This document shows positions 25,196 through 33,499 of a DNA stretch of 64,000 bases, piece by piece. The translations under genes were made by a program, and so were the position numbers. A model generated the notes under the pieces. The model had not been told where the DNA came from. It saw only the letters and a program-made list of their open reading frames with translations, and did no database searches. The stretch spans positions 248,001 to 312,000 of the forward strand of contig NZ_BBLT01000001.1 in the NCBI RefSeq assembly GCF_000775915.1, in the 5' to 3' direction. The stretch is from Sporocytophaga myxococcoides (GTDB lineage: Bacteria; Bacteroidota; Bacteroidia; Cytophagales; Cytophagaceae). Position 1 is the first letter of the stretch; every line of letters begins with the position of its first letter.

Positions 25196-26038
25196 ATGAA
25201 AATAATTAAGGTATTAATGATAATTATATTGCTTTGCCAATACGGCCAGGCAATTAAAGCTCAGGATATCATGGTTGTGATAAATCCTACAAGTGGATGT
25301 AAGGAAGGAGGATTTGTTAATGCAACTATAACTGCTAATTTCGTTCCTTCTGGACACTATTGTAGTTGGGCTATAAATTTAACTGGATTTTCATTGCCAT
25401 TTCACGATAGAACATTCTCACATTCCTTAACTACAGGGGTTTATTTATTTAGATGTAAATATGGTAGCAATATTTATTCTTCATCTCTTATCAATGTTAC
25501 AACTTATGGAACTATTGAGGAAATTTGTGGGGAATATAAGCAATGGCCTTATTGGGTTGCGGGAAATTATATTACAACTTGTGAAGATGGTGCAGTGATT
25601 ATTGAAGACGATGAGCCTGGGGAACTATATCTGAAAGCCAGTAATGCAATAACTCTTCTCCCTGGATTTACTGCTAATACCGGGACAATCGTGGAGGCTA
25701 GAATAGCTCCGGTTTGTTCTCCAAATACTGAATCTAATGTTTTTTCTAATCTAAGAGAAAGTGTACTAAACTCTTACATAAATGAAACCTTCAATACTTC
25801 AATTTACCCCAATCCAAGTTCCGGCGATTTTATGTTAGACTTGAATTTTCCGGAATCAAGAAATGTAGATATTGAAGTTTCAGATGTGACAGGTAAAGAA
25901 GTTTATAAAAACAAACTTGGTTTTATCGACATGGCCAGTTTGAATATTGATCTTTCCAGAGAAAAGCCGGGTTTGTATCTTTTGAAAATAATCTCAGATT
26001 CAAATACTGAATTTCAAAAGATTGTTATTTCCAGATAA
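25196..26038 (+). CDS. T9SS cargo protein with type A sorting domain (paralogue 2)
   Basis: A 280-residue paralogue of the preceding gene. Signal peptide ending near AIKAQD, the same start NPTSGCKEGGFVNATITANF, a shared middle module (LYLKASNAITLLPGFTANTG, TIVEARIAPVC) and a type A sorting tail (SIYPNPSSGDFMLDLNF, IEVSDVTGKEVYKNKLGF, GLYLLKIISDSNTEFQK). The middle Cys pattern is kept between the two. The region between module and tail varies most. Export to the outer surface through T9SS is predicted. It ends at a strong terminator and stands as its own unit or follows a weak promoter in the 155-base gap. Confidence 0.87.
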   Translation: MKIIKVLMIIILLCQYGQAIKAQDIMVVINPTSGCKEGGFVNATITANFVPSGHYCSWAINLTGFSLPFHDRTFSHSLTTGVYLFRCKYGSNIYSSSLINVTTYGTIEEICGEYKQWPYWVAGNYITTCEDGAVIIEDDEPGELYLKASNAITLLPGFTANTGTIVEARIAPVCSPNTESNVFSNLRESVLNSYINETFNTSIYPNPSSGDFMLDLNFPESRNVDIEVSDVTGKEVYKNKLGFIDMASLNIDLSREKPGLYLLKIISDSNTEFQKIVISR

Positions 26039-26068
26039 GAGGTAAATTTCCGACCTGAAAAGTTTATA

Positions 26069-26100
26069 AAGGCTAAACCATCCGGTTTAGTCTTTTTTTA
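26069..26100 (+). terminator. Terminator of cargo gene 2
   Basis: Stem ctaaacc/ggtttag (26073-26079 and 26084-26090), extended by ag and ct pairs, followed by a T-rich run. It closely resembles the hairpin at 25081. Confidence 0.85.
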
Positions 26101-26125
26101 TTTAATTTGCGCAAAATTTTGACTG

Positions 26126-26851
26126 ATGGTATTACCTTATAAGGATGACGTAAGCAAAGGCAAAAAGGAACAGGTTTCTCAGATGTTCGATAATATTGCG
26201 CCTAAATATGATCTGCTAAACAGGGTTTTAAGTGCAGGGATCGACATCAGATGGAGAAAAAAGGCGATCAGTAAATTAAAAGCCAACAATCCTCAATTGA
26301 TCCTGGATATCGCGACTGGAACTGGTGACCTGGCTATTGAAGCTTTGAGTATCAATCCTGAAAGAATCATCGGTATAGATATTTCAGAAGGAATGCTTGC
26401 CATTGGCAGAGAAAAAATTTCAAAACTTGGTCTTGGCGGTAAAATAATTCTTCAACAAGGCGATTCTGAAAATATTATATTTCCGGACAATTATTTTGAT
26501 GCTGTTACCGTTGCCTTTGGAGTAAGGAACTTCGAACATCTGGAAAAAGGACTTAGTGAGATTTTCAGAGTGCTGAAACCAGGTGGTGAAGTAATGATAC
26601 TTGAATTTTCTCAGCCGGAGAAATTTCCGTTTAAACAATTGTATTCTTTTTATAGTAAACAAATTCTTCCTCTCATCGGAAGACTGGTATCAAGAGACAA
26701 AGCTGCGTATACATATCTTCCTGAATCAGTTAAAAAGTTTCCTTACGGAAAAGAGTTTGTCAGTATTTTAAACAGAATTGGATTTAAATCAGCAACATGT
26801 CAATCTTTAAGTTTAGGAATAGCCTCCATTTACGTGGCAAAAAAACAATAG
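26126..26851 (+). CDS. ubiE: Demethylmenaquinone methyltransferase (UbiE/MenG)
   Basis: A SAM-dependent methyltransferase of 241 residues, the last step of menaquinone synthesis. Motif I is LDIATGTGDLAIEAL, and the family signatures are QMFDNIAPKYDLLNRVLSAG and DAVTVAFGVRNFEHLEKGLS, then RVLKPGGEVMILEF. It is full length. In this phylum the quinone is menaquinone, so MenG activity is expected. Its last 55 bases overlap the start of porT, and this ubiE-porT pair is a known neighbourhood in Bacteroidota. Confidence 0.94.
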   Translation: MVLPYKDDVSKGKKEQVSQMFDNIAPKYDLLNRVLSAGIDIRWRKKAISKLKANNPQLILDIATGTGDLAIEALSINPERIIGIDISEGMLAIGREKISKLGLGGKIILQQGDSENIIFPDNYFDAVTVAFGVRNFEHLEKGLSEIFRVLKPGGEVMILEFSQPEKFPFKQLYSFYSKQILPLIGRLVSRDKAAYTYLPESVKKFPYGKEFVSILNRIGFKSATCQSLSLGIASIYVAKKQ

Positions 26852-27519
26852 CTCTATTTTTTTGTTTATTCACCCTGAGCAAGTCATTCGGTCAATATAC
26901 GGCAAATACAAACCTGCCATTTTATGACGATAAGCTTTTGCACTACGGATTTTTCCTTGCTGCAGGAATGACAAAGTTTAATGTGGTACATTCCGACTAT
27001 TATTTTCAGCTGGATTCCATCAGACAAGCTGCTCCGGGAAATAACGGAGCCTTGACAATCGGATTTATTGTAAATTTAAAGTTGCATGACCACTGGGATT
27101 TAAGGCTTTTGCCAAACTTTTCTTTGTATACAAGAAACGTCGTATATCAATTCCAGAACAAGTATAAGTCAGATCAGATTACTGAATCGTCTTATATTAA
27201 CTTACCACTTCTTGTGAAATTTAAGTCACAAAGAAGAAAAAATGCCAGAATGTACATACTTGGAGGAATAAATCCAGGTATAGAGGCAGGGGCAAAGAAA
27301 AAAGAAAAAAAAGAAACAGATCTTAGGGTTCAAAATACGGATTTGAGAATAGACTATGGATTTGGTTTTGATATTTATTATCCACTGTTTAAATTTTCAC
27401 CAGAACTTAGGTTTTCACACGGTGTTAAAAACATGCTGATCAATGACGATAACATTTACAGTAAAAGTTTAAAAAAAGTATTTACTCATACGGTTACTTT
27501 ATATCTGAATTTTGAATAA
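26797..27519 (+). CDS. porT: Type IX secretion outer membrane protein PorT/SprT
   Basis: An exported beta-barrel of 240 residues with a signal-like leader ending at KSFGQ. The barrel strands include GFFLAAGMTKFNVVHSDYYF, KLHDHWDLRLLPNFSLYTRN, YINLPLLVKFKSQ and ELRFSHGVKNMLI, all typical of PorT/SprT, which is needed for assembly of type IX secretion and gliding. The ATG at 26797 lies 55 bases inside ubiE and is the only reasonable start that keeps the leader. The overlap suggests translational coupling. The lysine-rich loop KKKEKKET is unusual but plausible. Confidence 0.88.
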   Translation: MSIFKFRNSLHLRGKKTIALFFCLFTLSKSFGQYTANTNLPFYDDKLLHYGFFLAAGMTKFNVVHSDYYFQLDSIRQAAPGNNGALTIGFIVNLKLHDHWDLRLLPNFSLYTRNVVYQFQNKYKSDQITESSYINLPLLVKFKSQRRKNARMYILGGINPGIEAGAKKKEKKETDLRVQNTDLRIDYGFGFDIYYPLFKFSPELRFSHGVKNMLINDDNIYSKSLKKVFTHTVTLYLNFE

Positions 27520-27647
27520 AAGGCGATAAATATTTCTTGAAATTATTCTATTTTTGAGGTTATAGCCTTGAAAATTAGATACTTTATTAAATCTGTAATT
27601 ATTTTTATTTTTATTTAAAATATTGGCGAAAATATTATTATAAACTA

Positions 27648-27679
27648 TTGTTATTGTCAGGCATTTATTATTACATTTG
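27648..27679 (+). promoter_or_regulatory. Promoter for the T9SS cargo gene at 27740
   Basis: A perfect -7 element TACATTTG (27672-27679) lies about 60 bases before the start. A TTG at 27648-27650 is 21 bases upstream of it, within the range for a -33 element. The long leader is AT-rich with no hairpin. Confidence 0.55.
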
Positions 27680-27739
27680 CATAGTTTGATAATAAAAAAT
27701 TAAACTTAATCTAAAAAAAATTCAATAAAACTTAATTCT

Positions 27740-28621
27740 ATGAAAAAACAATTACTTTCTGGTTTAATGGTTTTAGCAACAACTTTTAGCTTTGCTCAAA
27801 CTATAGTTTATTATGATGGAACTGATAATTTTTTGAACAGCCCGGTTACTGATGCAGGTAATGTTTTTGATAATCTAGTTGCTACAGAGCCTACAGACGG
27901 CCCGACTGGTGCTTATTTACACTTGGTTGGACCATCTACTGAGGGCGGTTATTATGTTGGAGGATTTGTAAATGCACATTATCTTGAAGATGGTTCTAAG
28001 GCTCAAATCCTACCATTAGAAGCTAATGCTGATCTAAGCAAAATTAACCTTTCTTTTGATGCATTTACGAATGGCACTACTACTAAAGTCAAATTTCAAT
28101 TCCAAGGAACTCCTAATAACTTCGGATACGAGTGGGATTTAACTGCAGAAGGTGCTAAAGCTGGATGGAAAACAATTACATTGCCTTTATCTGAACTTCA
28201 ACAAATTATTGGTAATGACCCTACAGGAGACGCTCCTACTGTTGAAGATGTAAATTCATTCAGTGAGTTCCAAATTATCGTTGTTTGTACTAACAATTCT
28301 GGAGTTTGCGATGCTGAAGCAAATATAGATAACATCAAAGTTTCAGGTCCTGGAGTTATCGCTTCAATCTTAAATAACGCTAGAGTTTCTACAATTTCTC
28401 TTGCTCCTAACCCTGCTTCTGACTTCACTACTTTGAATTACAATGCAACTGCAGAAACTGTAGTGAACGTTGCTGATCTTAAAGGAACAGTTGTTAAAAC
28501 TGTAAAAGGTTCTACAACTTCTGCAACTATCAACACTTCTGATCTGACTTCAGGTCTTTATGTTGTAACTGTAAATGTTGATGGAGTTCCTTCAGCAGTT
28601 GAGAAACTTGTTGTTAAGTAA
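27740..28621 (+). CDS. T9SS cargo protein with type A sorting domain
   Basis: A 293-residue secreted protein with a signal peptide (MKKQLLSGLMVLATTFSFAQ) and a beta-sandwich body resembling carbohydrate-binding or jelly-roll modules: NLSFDAFTNGTTTKVKFQFQ, YEWDLTAEGAKAGWKTITLP, then SEFQIIVVC and ANIDNIKVSG. The C-terminal sorting domain is visible (SLAPNPASDFTTLNY, VVNVADLKGTVVKTV, SGLYVVTVNVDG). Regular, preferred codons suggest strong expression. The ligand is unknown; glycan binding is a guess from the fold-like pattern. Confidence 0.82.
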   Translation: MKKQLLSGLMVLATTFSFAQTIVYYDGTDNFLNSPVTDAGNVFDNLVATEPTDGPTGAYLHLVGPSTEGGYYVGGFVNAHYLEDGSKAQILPLEANADLSKINLSFDAFTNGTTTKVKFQFQGTPNNFGYEWDLTAEGAKAGWKTITLPLSELQQIIGNDPTGDAPTVEDVNSFSEFQIIVVCTNNSGVCDAEANIDNIKVSGPGVIASILNNARVSTISLAPNPASDFTTLNYNATAETVVNVADLKGTVVKTVKGSTTSATINTSDLTSGLYVVTVNVDGVPSAVEKLVVK

Positions 28622-28640
28622 TTAACTAAAGTCAATAATA

Positions 28641-28672
28641 AAAAAGGGTTGCTTTTAGCAACCCTTTTTTGT
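28641..28672. terminator. Bidirectional terminator
   Basis: Nine-base stem aagggttgc/gcaaccctt (28644-28652 and 28658-28666) with A-run and T-run flanks, shared by the cargo gene and the convergent esterase gene. Confidence 0.9.
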
Positions 28673-28710
28673 TTATATAATAACAAAGACAGGAAAGTTT
28701 GTAAAAAGCA

Positions 28711-29379
28711 TTATTTTAGTTGATTCAGCACCTGCTCATTGATCTCATGTTTCCCATTAAAAATAATCACTTTTAAATTCCTAAACTTAGAGCCAAGCAA
28801 TTCTATTTCTTCTAAATGCTCTTCTTTTAACAACGGATCTCTCTTCCCATAAACGATATATACTTCCTTTTCCTGAAAGGTTTCCATACTAAACTGAAAG
28901 TCTGTATTCAGATCAGGAGGGAAAATGCCGGCCCATAGTACAAGTTTATCAAAGTTCTTTTTTTTACTCACTGCCCATCGGCATACCGTTGCTACTCCTT
29001 GTGAAAAACCCAGTATGTTGAGTTTAAACTGTTCTTCAGGATAACCATGAGTTAATTCTTTATGAAGCTTTTCAAGATATTCCACATAATCTTCAATATC
29101 GCTTTCCCGTTCTTCTTTTGTCATCCAGGTTGCGCCCACTCTTCCGCTAAAACCTTCAAGATAAAATCTGGACAGGGCTTCCGGGGCTATTATGAAAGTA
29201 CTGCCATCTTCTAATACTTTAAATTTATCAATAAAATAGGGAGCAAGCTGGCCATAGCCATGGCAAACTATCCAAATATTTCTGGTTTGCTGATTCATCT
29301 CTCCAAGCGTGCAATACCTTGCAGTTTTTTCAACTTTAAGAAAATGTGTTTTCATAGAATTGCTTAACTGTCCAAACAT
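28711..29379 (-). CDS. Alpha/beta hydrolase, phospholipase/carboxylesterase family
   Basis: A 222-residue cytoplasmic serine esterase. The oxyanion-loop region is IWIVCHGYGQLAPYF and the nucleophile Ser is in GFSQG near residue 124, with IVYGKRDPLLKEEH carrying the Asp and NGKHEINEQV the His of the triad. It has no signal peptide. The start is MFGQLSNSMKTHF; Met9 at 29355 is an alternative and may be better. It is divergent from the saccharopine dehydrogenase-like gene. Substrate unknown. Confidence 0.82.
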   Translation of the reverse strand: MFGQLSNSMKTHFLKVEKTARYCTLGEMNQQTRNIWIVCHGYGQLAPYFIDKFKVLEDGSTFIIAPEALSRFYLEGFSGRVGATWMTKEERESDIEDYVEYLEKLHKELTHGYPEEQFKLNILGFSQGVATVCRWAVSKKKNFDKLVLWAGIFPPDLNTDFQFSMETFQEKEVYIVYGKRDPLLKEEHLEEIELLGSKFRNLKVIIFNGKHEINEQVLNQLK

Positions 29380-29440
29380 AAAAATTTATTTTCTATTTTT
29401 AGAGCATACTCGTATATCAGAAACAAAGGAAATCGGTCAT

Positions 29441-30769
29441 ATGAAAAAAATACTGGTGTTAGGAGCAGGAAGGTCGTCGGCAGCATTAATTGCTTATCTT
29501 TTAAAAGCTTGCGCAACAAATGGCTGGAAGCTTACAGTGGCAGATGCTGAAGAAAAACTGATCAATGGAAAATTAAAGAGTCATCCTTCTGGTATCCCTT
29601 TGATTTTTGATATCAATAACGATACTCAGAGAAAAAGAGAGATAGGAAATCATCATCTTGTTATATCTCTGCTTCCTCCGCATTTACATATTATTGCTGC
29701 CAAAGAATGTTTGGATTTGTCGGTCCCTTTTATGACTGCTTCTTATGTTTCACCGGAAATACAGGCACTTGATAAAGATGCAAAGGAAAAAGGTTTGTTA
29801 ATACTGATGGAAAGTGGTCTTGATCCAGGCATTGATCATATGTCTGCAATGGAAGAGATCGATAAAATCAAAGCAGAAGGCGGATCGCTTACCAGTTTCA
29901 AGTCCTATACAGGCGGACTCGTTGCTCCTGAATCTGATACGAATCCGTGGCATTATAAAATAAGCTGGAACCCGCGCAATGTAGTGCTTGCTGGACAAGG
30001 CACTGTCAAATATCTGGAAAACGGAATTTATAAATATGTTCCTTACCACCGTCTTTTTTCAAGAATTGAAAATGTTGCTGTGGATGATGCAGGAAGATTT
30101 GAGGGGTATCTCAACAGAGATTCCTTAAAATACATTGATCTCTATGGATTGAACGGGATAGATACTTTTATCAGAGGCACACTCAGAGGGGAAGGATATT
30201 GTAAGGCGTGGGACTGCCTTGTTCAGCTTGGTCTTACAGATGATTCATATACAATAGATCTGCCGCTGGATGCTTCCTTTGTAAATCTTTTAGATGCCTA
30301 TTTGCCGGCAGGAACAGGTAGTATATCAGAGAGAACATGTAAATATCTGGGAATATCTCCTCAAAGTAATGAGATCAAACTAATGCAATGGCTTGGTTTA
30401 TTTGATTCAGCTAATAAAATTAAAAATTTAAATTCCACACCTGCTCAGCATTTGCAGAGCCTGCTTGAAGAAAAGTGGAAGTTGGAAGTAAATGATAAAG
30501 ACAGAATCGTTATGATTCATAATTTTGAATATAATATAGGAAATAAATTATTCAGCAAAACATCCTCATTAGTTGTAAACGGAGACGACCAGATGAATAC
30601 TGCTATGGCCAAAACGGTAGGTCTGCCTCTTGGGATTGCAGCTAAGCTTTTGCTGGAAGGGAAAATCAAACTTACTGGTGTTCACGTGCCAATCAGCAGG
30701 GAACTATATTATCCTATCCTTCGGGAATTAGAGCAGGAAGGAATTATCTTTAAGATGAAAAATCAATAA
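29441..30769 (+). CDS. Saccharopine dehydrogenase-like oxidoreductase
   Basis: A 442-residue NAD(P)-binding protein. The Rossmann motif is at the start (MKKILVLGAGRSSAALIAY), the substrate region includes MESGLDPGIDHMSAMEEIDK, and the C-terminal lobe has RELYYPILRELEQEG. Members of the family form or split saccharopine between lysine and 2-oxoglutarate, usually in lysine catabolism in bacteria. I chose the ATG at 29441 because the Rossmann loop follows at once; upstream residues in frame do not fit. A partner lysine-ketoglutarate reductase is not in the window. Confidence 0.85.
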   Translation: MKKILVLGAGRSSAALIAYLLKACATNGWKLTVADAEEKLINGKLKSHPSGIPLIFDINNDTQRKREIGNHHLVISLLPPHLHIIAAKECLDLSVPFMTASYVSPEIQALDKDAKEKGLLILMESGLDPGIDHMSAMEEIDKIKAEGGSLTSFKSYTGGLVAPESDTNPWHYKISWNPRNVVLAGQGTVKYLENGIYKYVPYHRLFSRIENVAVDDAGRFEGYLNRDSLKYIDLYGLNGIDTFIRGTLRGEGYCKAWDCLVQLGLTDDSYTIDLPLDASFVNLLDAYLPAGTGSISERTCKYLGISPQSNEIKLMQWLGLFDSANKIKNLNSTPAQHLQSLLEEKWKLEVNDKDRIVMIHNFEYNIGNKLFSKTSSLVVNGDDQMNTAMAKTVGLPLGIAAKLLLEGKIKLTGVHVPISRELYYPILRELEQEGIIFKMKNQ

Positions 30770-30776
30770 ATTATTT

Positions 30777-31487
30777 TTAAAGGAAGAGATAATAGGGGCG
30801 GAGCAGCTCTGAAAATTCAGTTGTATACTGCCCTTCAGAATTTTTGATAATAAGAGATCTGTGAGATGAAGTTGCAGGGGTGTTATTATAACAATCAATT
30901 ACTCTTATTATTTTTCCTTCACTTTTATCTTTGACCTCCAGTCTGTGCTGTAGGAAAAGTTTTAACTCCTTTAGGGATTCTTCAAAAACAGAAGCCTCAT
31001 AAGGTGGTAGTAAAACATAAAATTTTCCTTCAGGTGACAAAAGACGGGAAACACATTCTGAAAGTTCTTTCAAGGAAAGGGTTGTGTTGTGTATAGCCTT
31101 GTTTAGTTTAGGATTTGGGGATAATAAATGATTGATAAAAAAAGGTGGATTTGAAATTATAAGATCATATTTTTTTGTTGCTTCAGTGCTGAAATTTTGA
31201 ATAGATGAAGAAAATATATGAAGTCTGTTATTCCAGGGACTGTTTTTAAAATTTTCTTCGGATTGTAGTACTGCATCTGCATCAATTTCAACTGCGTCAA
31301 TTTCTGCATTTGTTTTTTGCGCCAGCATCAATGAAAGAAGGCCAGTGCCACTGCCTATATCAAGTATAGTTTGTGCTCCTTCAGGATCAATATAGGCACC
31401 GAATATGCAGGAATCTGTACAGACTTTCATACCTGCTTTTTCCTGGTTGACTTGGAATTGCTTAAATCTGAAATAAGTATTACCCAC
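30777..31487 (-). CDS. trmN6: tRNA1(Val) adenine-37 N6-methyltransferase
   Basis: A 236-residue SAM methyltransferase of the YfiC type that makes m6A37 in tRNA-Val. Motif I is LDIGSGTGLLSLML, and the N6-adenine motif NPPFF lies near residue 111, with ETxQ-like substrate contacts not resolved. The opening FRFKQFQVNQEKAGMKVCTD is the family start. It follows the class V aminotransferase/RNase H cluster on the same strand, 20 bases after rnhA. Convergent with the saccharopine dehydrogenase-like gene, 7 bases apart. Confidence 0.9.
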   Translation of the reverse strand: MGNTYFRFKQFQVNQEKAGMKVCTDSCIFGAYIDPEGAQTILDIGSGTGLLSLMLAQKTNAEIDAVEIDADAVLQSEENFKNSPWNNRLHIFSSSIQNFSTEATKKYDLIISNPPFFINHLLSPNPKLNKAIHNTTLSLKELSECVSRLLSPEGKFYVLLPPYEASVFEESLKELKLFLQHRLEVKDKSEGKIIRVIDCYNNTPATSSHRSLIIKNSEGQYTTEFSELLRPYYLFL

Positions 31488-31507
31488 TTTTAATCAAATA
31501 AAATTAA

Positions 31508-31981
31508 TCAAAATAAGCTATCTCTGCTGTTGGCACTTCTTTCGTAGCCCTCGTCAATCAGCAGCTTCGGACCTTCGGCACTTTTTACAGCCAACCTGTC
31601 ACAGATTTCATTTTCCACATTTCCTGCATGGCCTTTTACCCATTGAAATTTAACTTCATGTTTTTTATATACTTCAATAAATTTTCTCCACAGATCTTCA
31701 TTTTTCTTATCCTTAAAGTTCTTTTTTACCCAGCCCCATATCCAGCCCTTTTCTACGGCATCAACAACATACTTGGAATCTGAGTAAATCATCACTTGTT
31801 GTCCTGGTTCTTTTAAAGCTTCAAGTCCTTTTATCACAGCAAGAAGCTCCATTCTATTATTAGTTGTAAGTCTGAACCCTTCAGAAAGCTCTTTTCTATG
31901 TTGCTTATATTTAAGCACCGTTCCATAGCCTCCTGGTCCTGGATTTCCTTTAGCAGCGCCGTCTGTATAAATGACAATCAT
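31508..31981 (-). CDS. rnhA: Ribonuclease HI
   Basis: A 157-residue RNase H that removes RNA from RNA-DNA hybrids. The acidic catalytic set is visible: Asp7 (IYTDGAAKGNPGPGGYG), Glu45 (NRMELLAVIKGL), Asp68 (YSDSKYVVDA) and Asp128, with His118 in VKGHAGNVEN. The tryptophan-rich basic protrusion GWIWGWVKKNFKDKKN is present. Full length, separated by 2 bases from the aminotransferase gene upstream on the same strand. Confidence 0.96.
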   Translation of the reverse strand: MIVIYTDGAAKGNPGPGGYGTVLKYKQHRKELSEGFRLTTNNRMELLAVIKGLEALKEPGQQVMIYSDSKYVVDAVEKGWIWGWVKKNFKDKKNEDLWRKFIEVYKKHEVKFQWVKGHAGNVENEICDRLAVKSAEGPKLLIDEGYERSANSRDSLF

Positions 31982-31983
31982 GT

Positions 31984-33045
31984 TTAGTATAAGGTGTTTT
32001 TGAAGAAAGTTTTAAGTTGCACTATCTCTTGTTCATCAATTGCAGGAAAATTGGCAATCCTGAAAGTGTCGGATTTCCATGTTCCATAGCCATTGCCAAG
32101 AGTGATGCCAGCTTTTAATGATTGTTCTTTTAAATTTTTTATATGTGTAACATCTCCCTTTAAAGTTATAACTGTATCTGATCGCACTTGCTTTTCAGTT
32201 ACCAATATTTGGACAGATTGAATGTTACTCAGAAAATCATACCAGTCATTTGCTTGTCTTTTTATTCTCAGGTCAACTTTGTCAATAGGGGGAACACTTT
32301 CCAATACTTTCTTTAATAAAACTATATCCAGAATGTTGGGCGTATGCGTAGTCTGATATTTCAGCATATTTTCATGAAGGTTCACAAAACTGTTATAGTA
32401 TTTGTTGCTGCCGATTTCCAATCCTTTTTTAACAGCTTTTGGAGAGCATAACAACAGTGCGAGACCGGAAGGTAGACCAAAACACTTTTGTACAGAAGCA
32501 TACCAGATATCAGCCTTTGAAAAATCAAGAAAGACACCAGCCATAGATGAAGTTGCATCCACAGCTATTAACTTTTCGGGAAAAGCTGTTCTGATTTCTG
32601 ATACCTGTTCATTTTGAATCTGAGTTCCATTGGAAGTTTCATTTTGTGTTACAGCTATCAAGTCACATTCTGAGACACCTTTTAACATTTCAGAATGAAC
32701 AACTTCATTTACATTATATCTATAGCCAATGGTTTTAAGGCCCAGCTTCCTGGTCGTATCCTGCCATTTTTCTCCGAATGCTCCATTATATAAATGAAAA
32801 GATTCTTCTTTAATGAAAGATTGAGCAATGATTTCCCAGCATTCAGTAGCGGAAGAAACAAAATAAACGGAGTACTCTTCGGGTAAATGAAGTTTGTTTT
32901 TGATGAGTTGAACACAATCCTTATAAAGTTCCATAAATCCGGAACTCCTGTGGTTCAAGCTCAGAATTCCCGAATCAAAAGCCTCATTCATGAAGCCTTT
33001 TACCTGTTTGTAAATTTTTGAAGGTCCGGGATAAAAGGTAATCAT
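31984..33045 (-). CDS. Class V aminotransferase (phosphoserine-aminotransferase-like)
   Basis: A PLP-dependent enzyme of 353 residues. Family marks: FYPGPSKIYKQVK at the start, LSLNHRSSGFMELY, VAVDATSS-like segment LIAVDATSSMAG, and the PLP lysine in the ASVQKCFGLPSGLALLL strip. Class V includes SerC and alanine-glyoxylate transaminases. The start resembles SerC (PGPA/S), but the substrate cannot be settled here. Its start overlaps aroQ by one base, so they are one transcript. Confidence 0.85.
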   Translation of the reverse strand: MITFYPGPSKIYKQVKGFMNEAFDSGILSLNHRSSGFMELYKDCVQLIKNKLHLPEEYSVYFVSSATECWEIIAQSFIKEESFHLYNGAFGEKWQDTTRKLGLKTIGYRYNVNEVVHSEMLKGVSECDLIAVTQNETSNGTQIQNEQVSEIRTAFPEKLIAVDATSSMAGVFLDFSKADIWYASVQKCFGLPSGLALLLCSPKAVKKGLEIGSNKYYNSFVNLHENMLKYQTTHTPNILDIVLLKKVLESVPPIDKVDLRIKRQANDWYDFLSNIQSVQILVTEKQVRSDTVITLKGDVTHIKNLKEQSLKAGITLGNGYGTWKSDTFRIANFPAIDEQEIVQLKTFFKNTLY

Positions 33046-33470
33046 TATTTTAAGGTTGAAAGGAATTGATAAACAGCAAGACGGTAGCTATCCATTCCAA
33101 AACCAGAAATTACTCCTTTACAGTTCTTTGCCAGTATACTTTTATGTCTGTAATCTTCTCTGGAGTATACATTGGAGAGATGTACCTCATATACTGGTGT
33201 TTTAATACCAGCAATGGCATCAGAGATGGCAATAGAAGTATGTGTGTAAGCGCCGGCATTCAATACGATCCCGTCATAGGAAAATCCGGTTTCATGAAGT
33301 TTGTTAATGATTTCTCCTTCAATATTTGATTGATAATATTCCAATCCTGCCTGTGGGAATTCAGCGGTTAATTTTTTAAAATAATCGGTAAATGATTGGG
33401 AACCGTATATAGAAGTCTCGCGGATACCTAGCAAATTTAAATTTGGTCCGTTTATGATAATGATTTTCAT
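33045..33470 (-). CDS. aroQ: Type II 3-dehydroquinate dehydratase
   Basis: The third shikimate-pathway enzyme, in its small dodecameric form of 141 residues. Catalytic Arg/Tyr region INGPNLNLLGIRETSIYG, then ILN-type loop GIVLNAGAYTHTSIAI, and EVHLSNVYSREDYRHKS with the active-site His. It is head-to-head with xerD, 29 bases apart. This pairing is frequent in Bacteroidota, supporting the call. Confidence 0.95.
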   Translation of the reverse strand: MKIIIINGPNLNLLGIRETSIYGSQSFTDYFKKLTAEFPQAGLEYYQSNIEGEIINKLHETGFSYDGIVLNAGAYTHTSIAISDAIAGIKTPVYEVHLSNVYSREDYRHKSILAKNCKGVISGFGMDSYRLAVYQFLSTLK

Positions 33471-33499
33471 GAATCCTTTATTGCTGTTAATTTTATATT

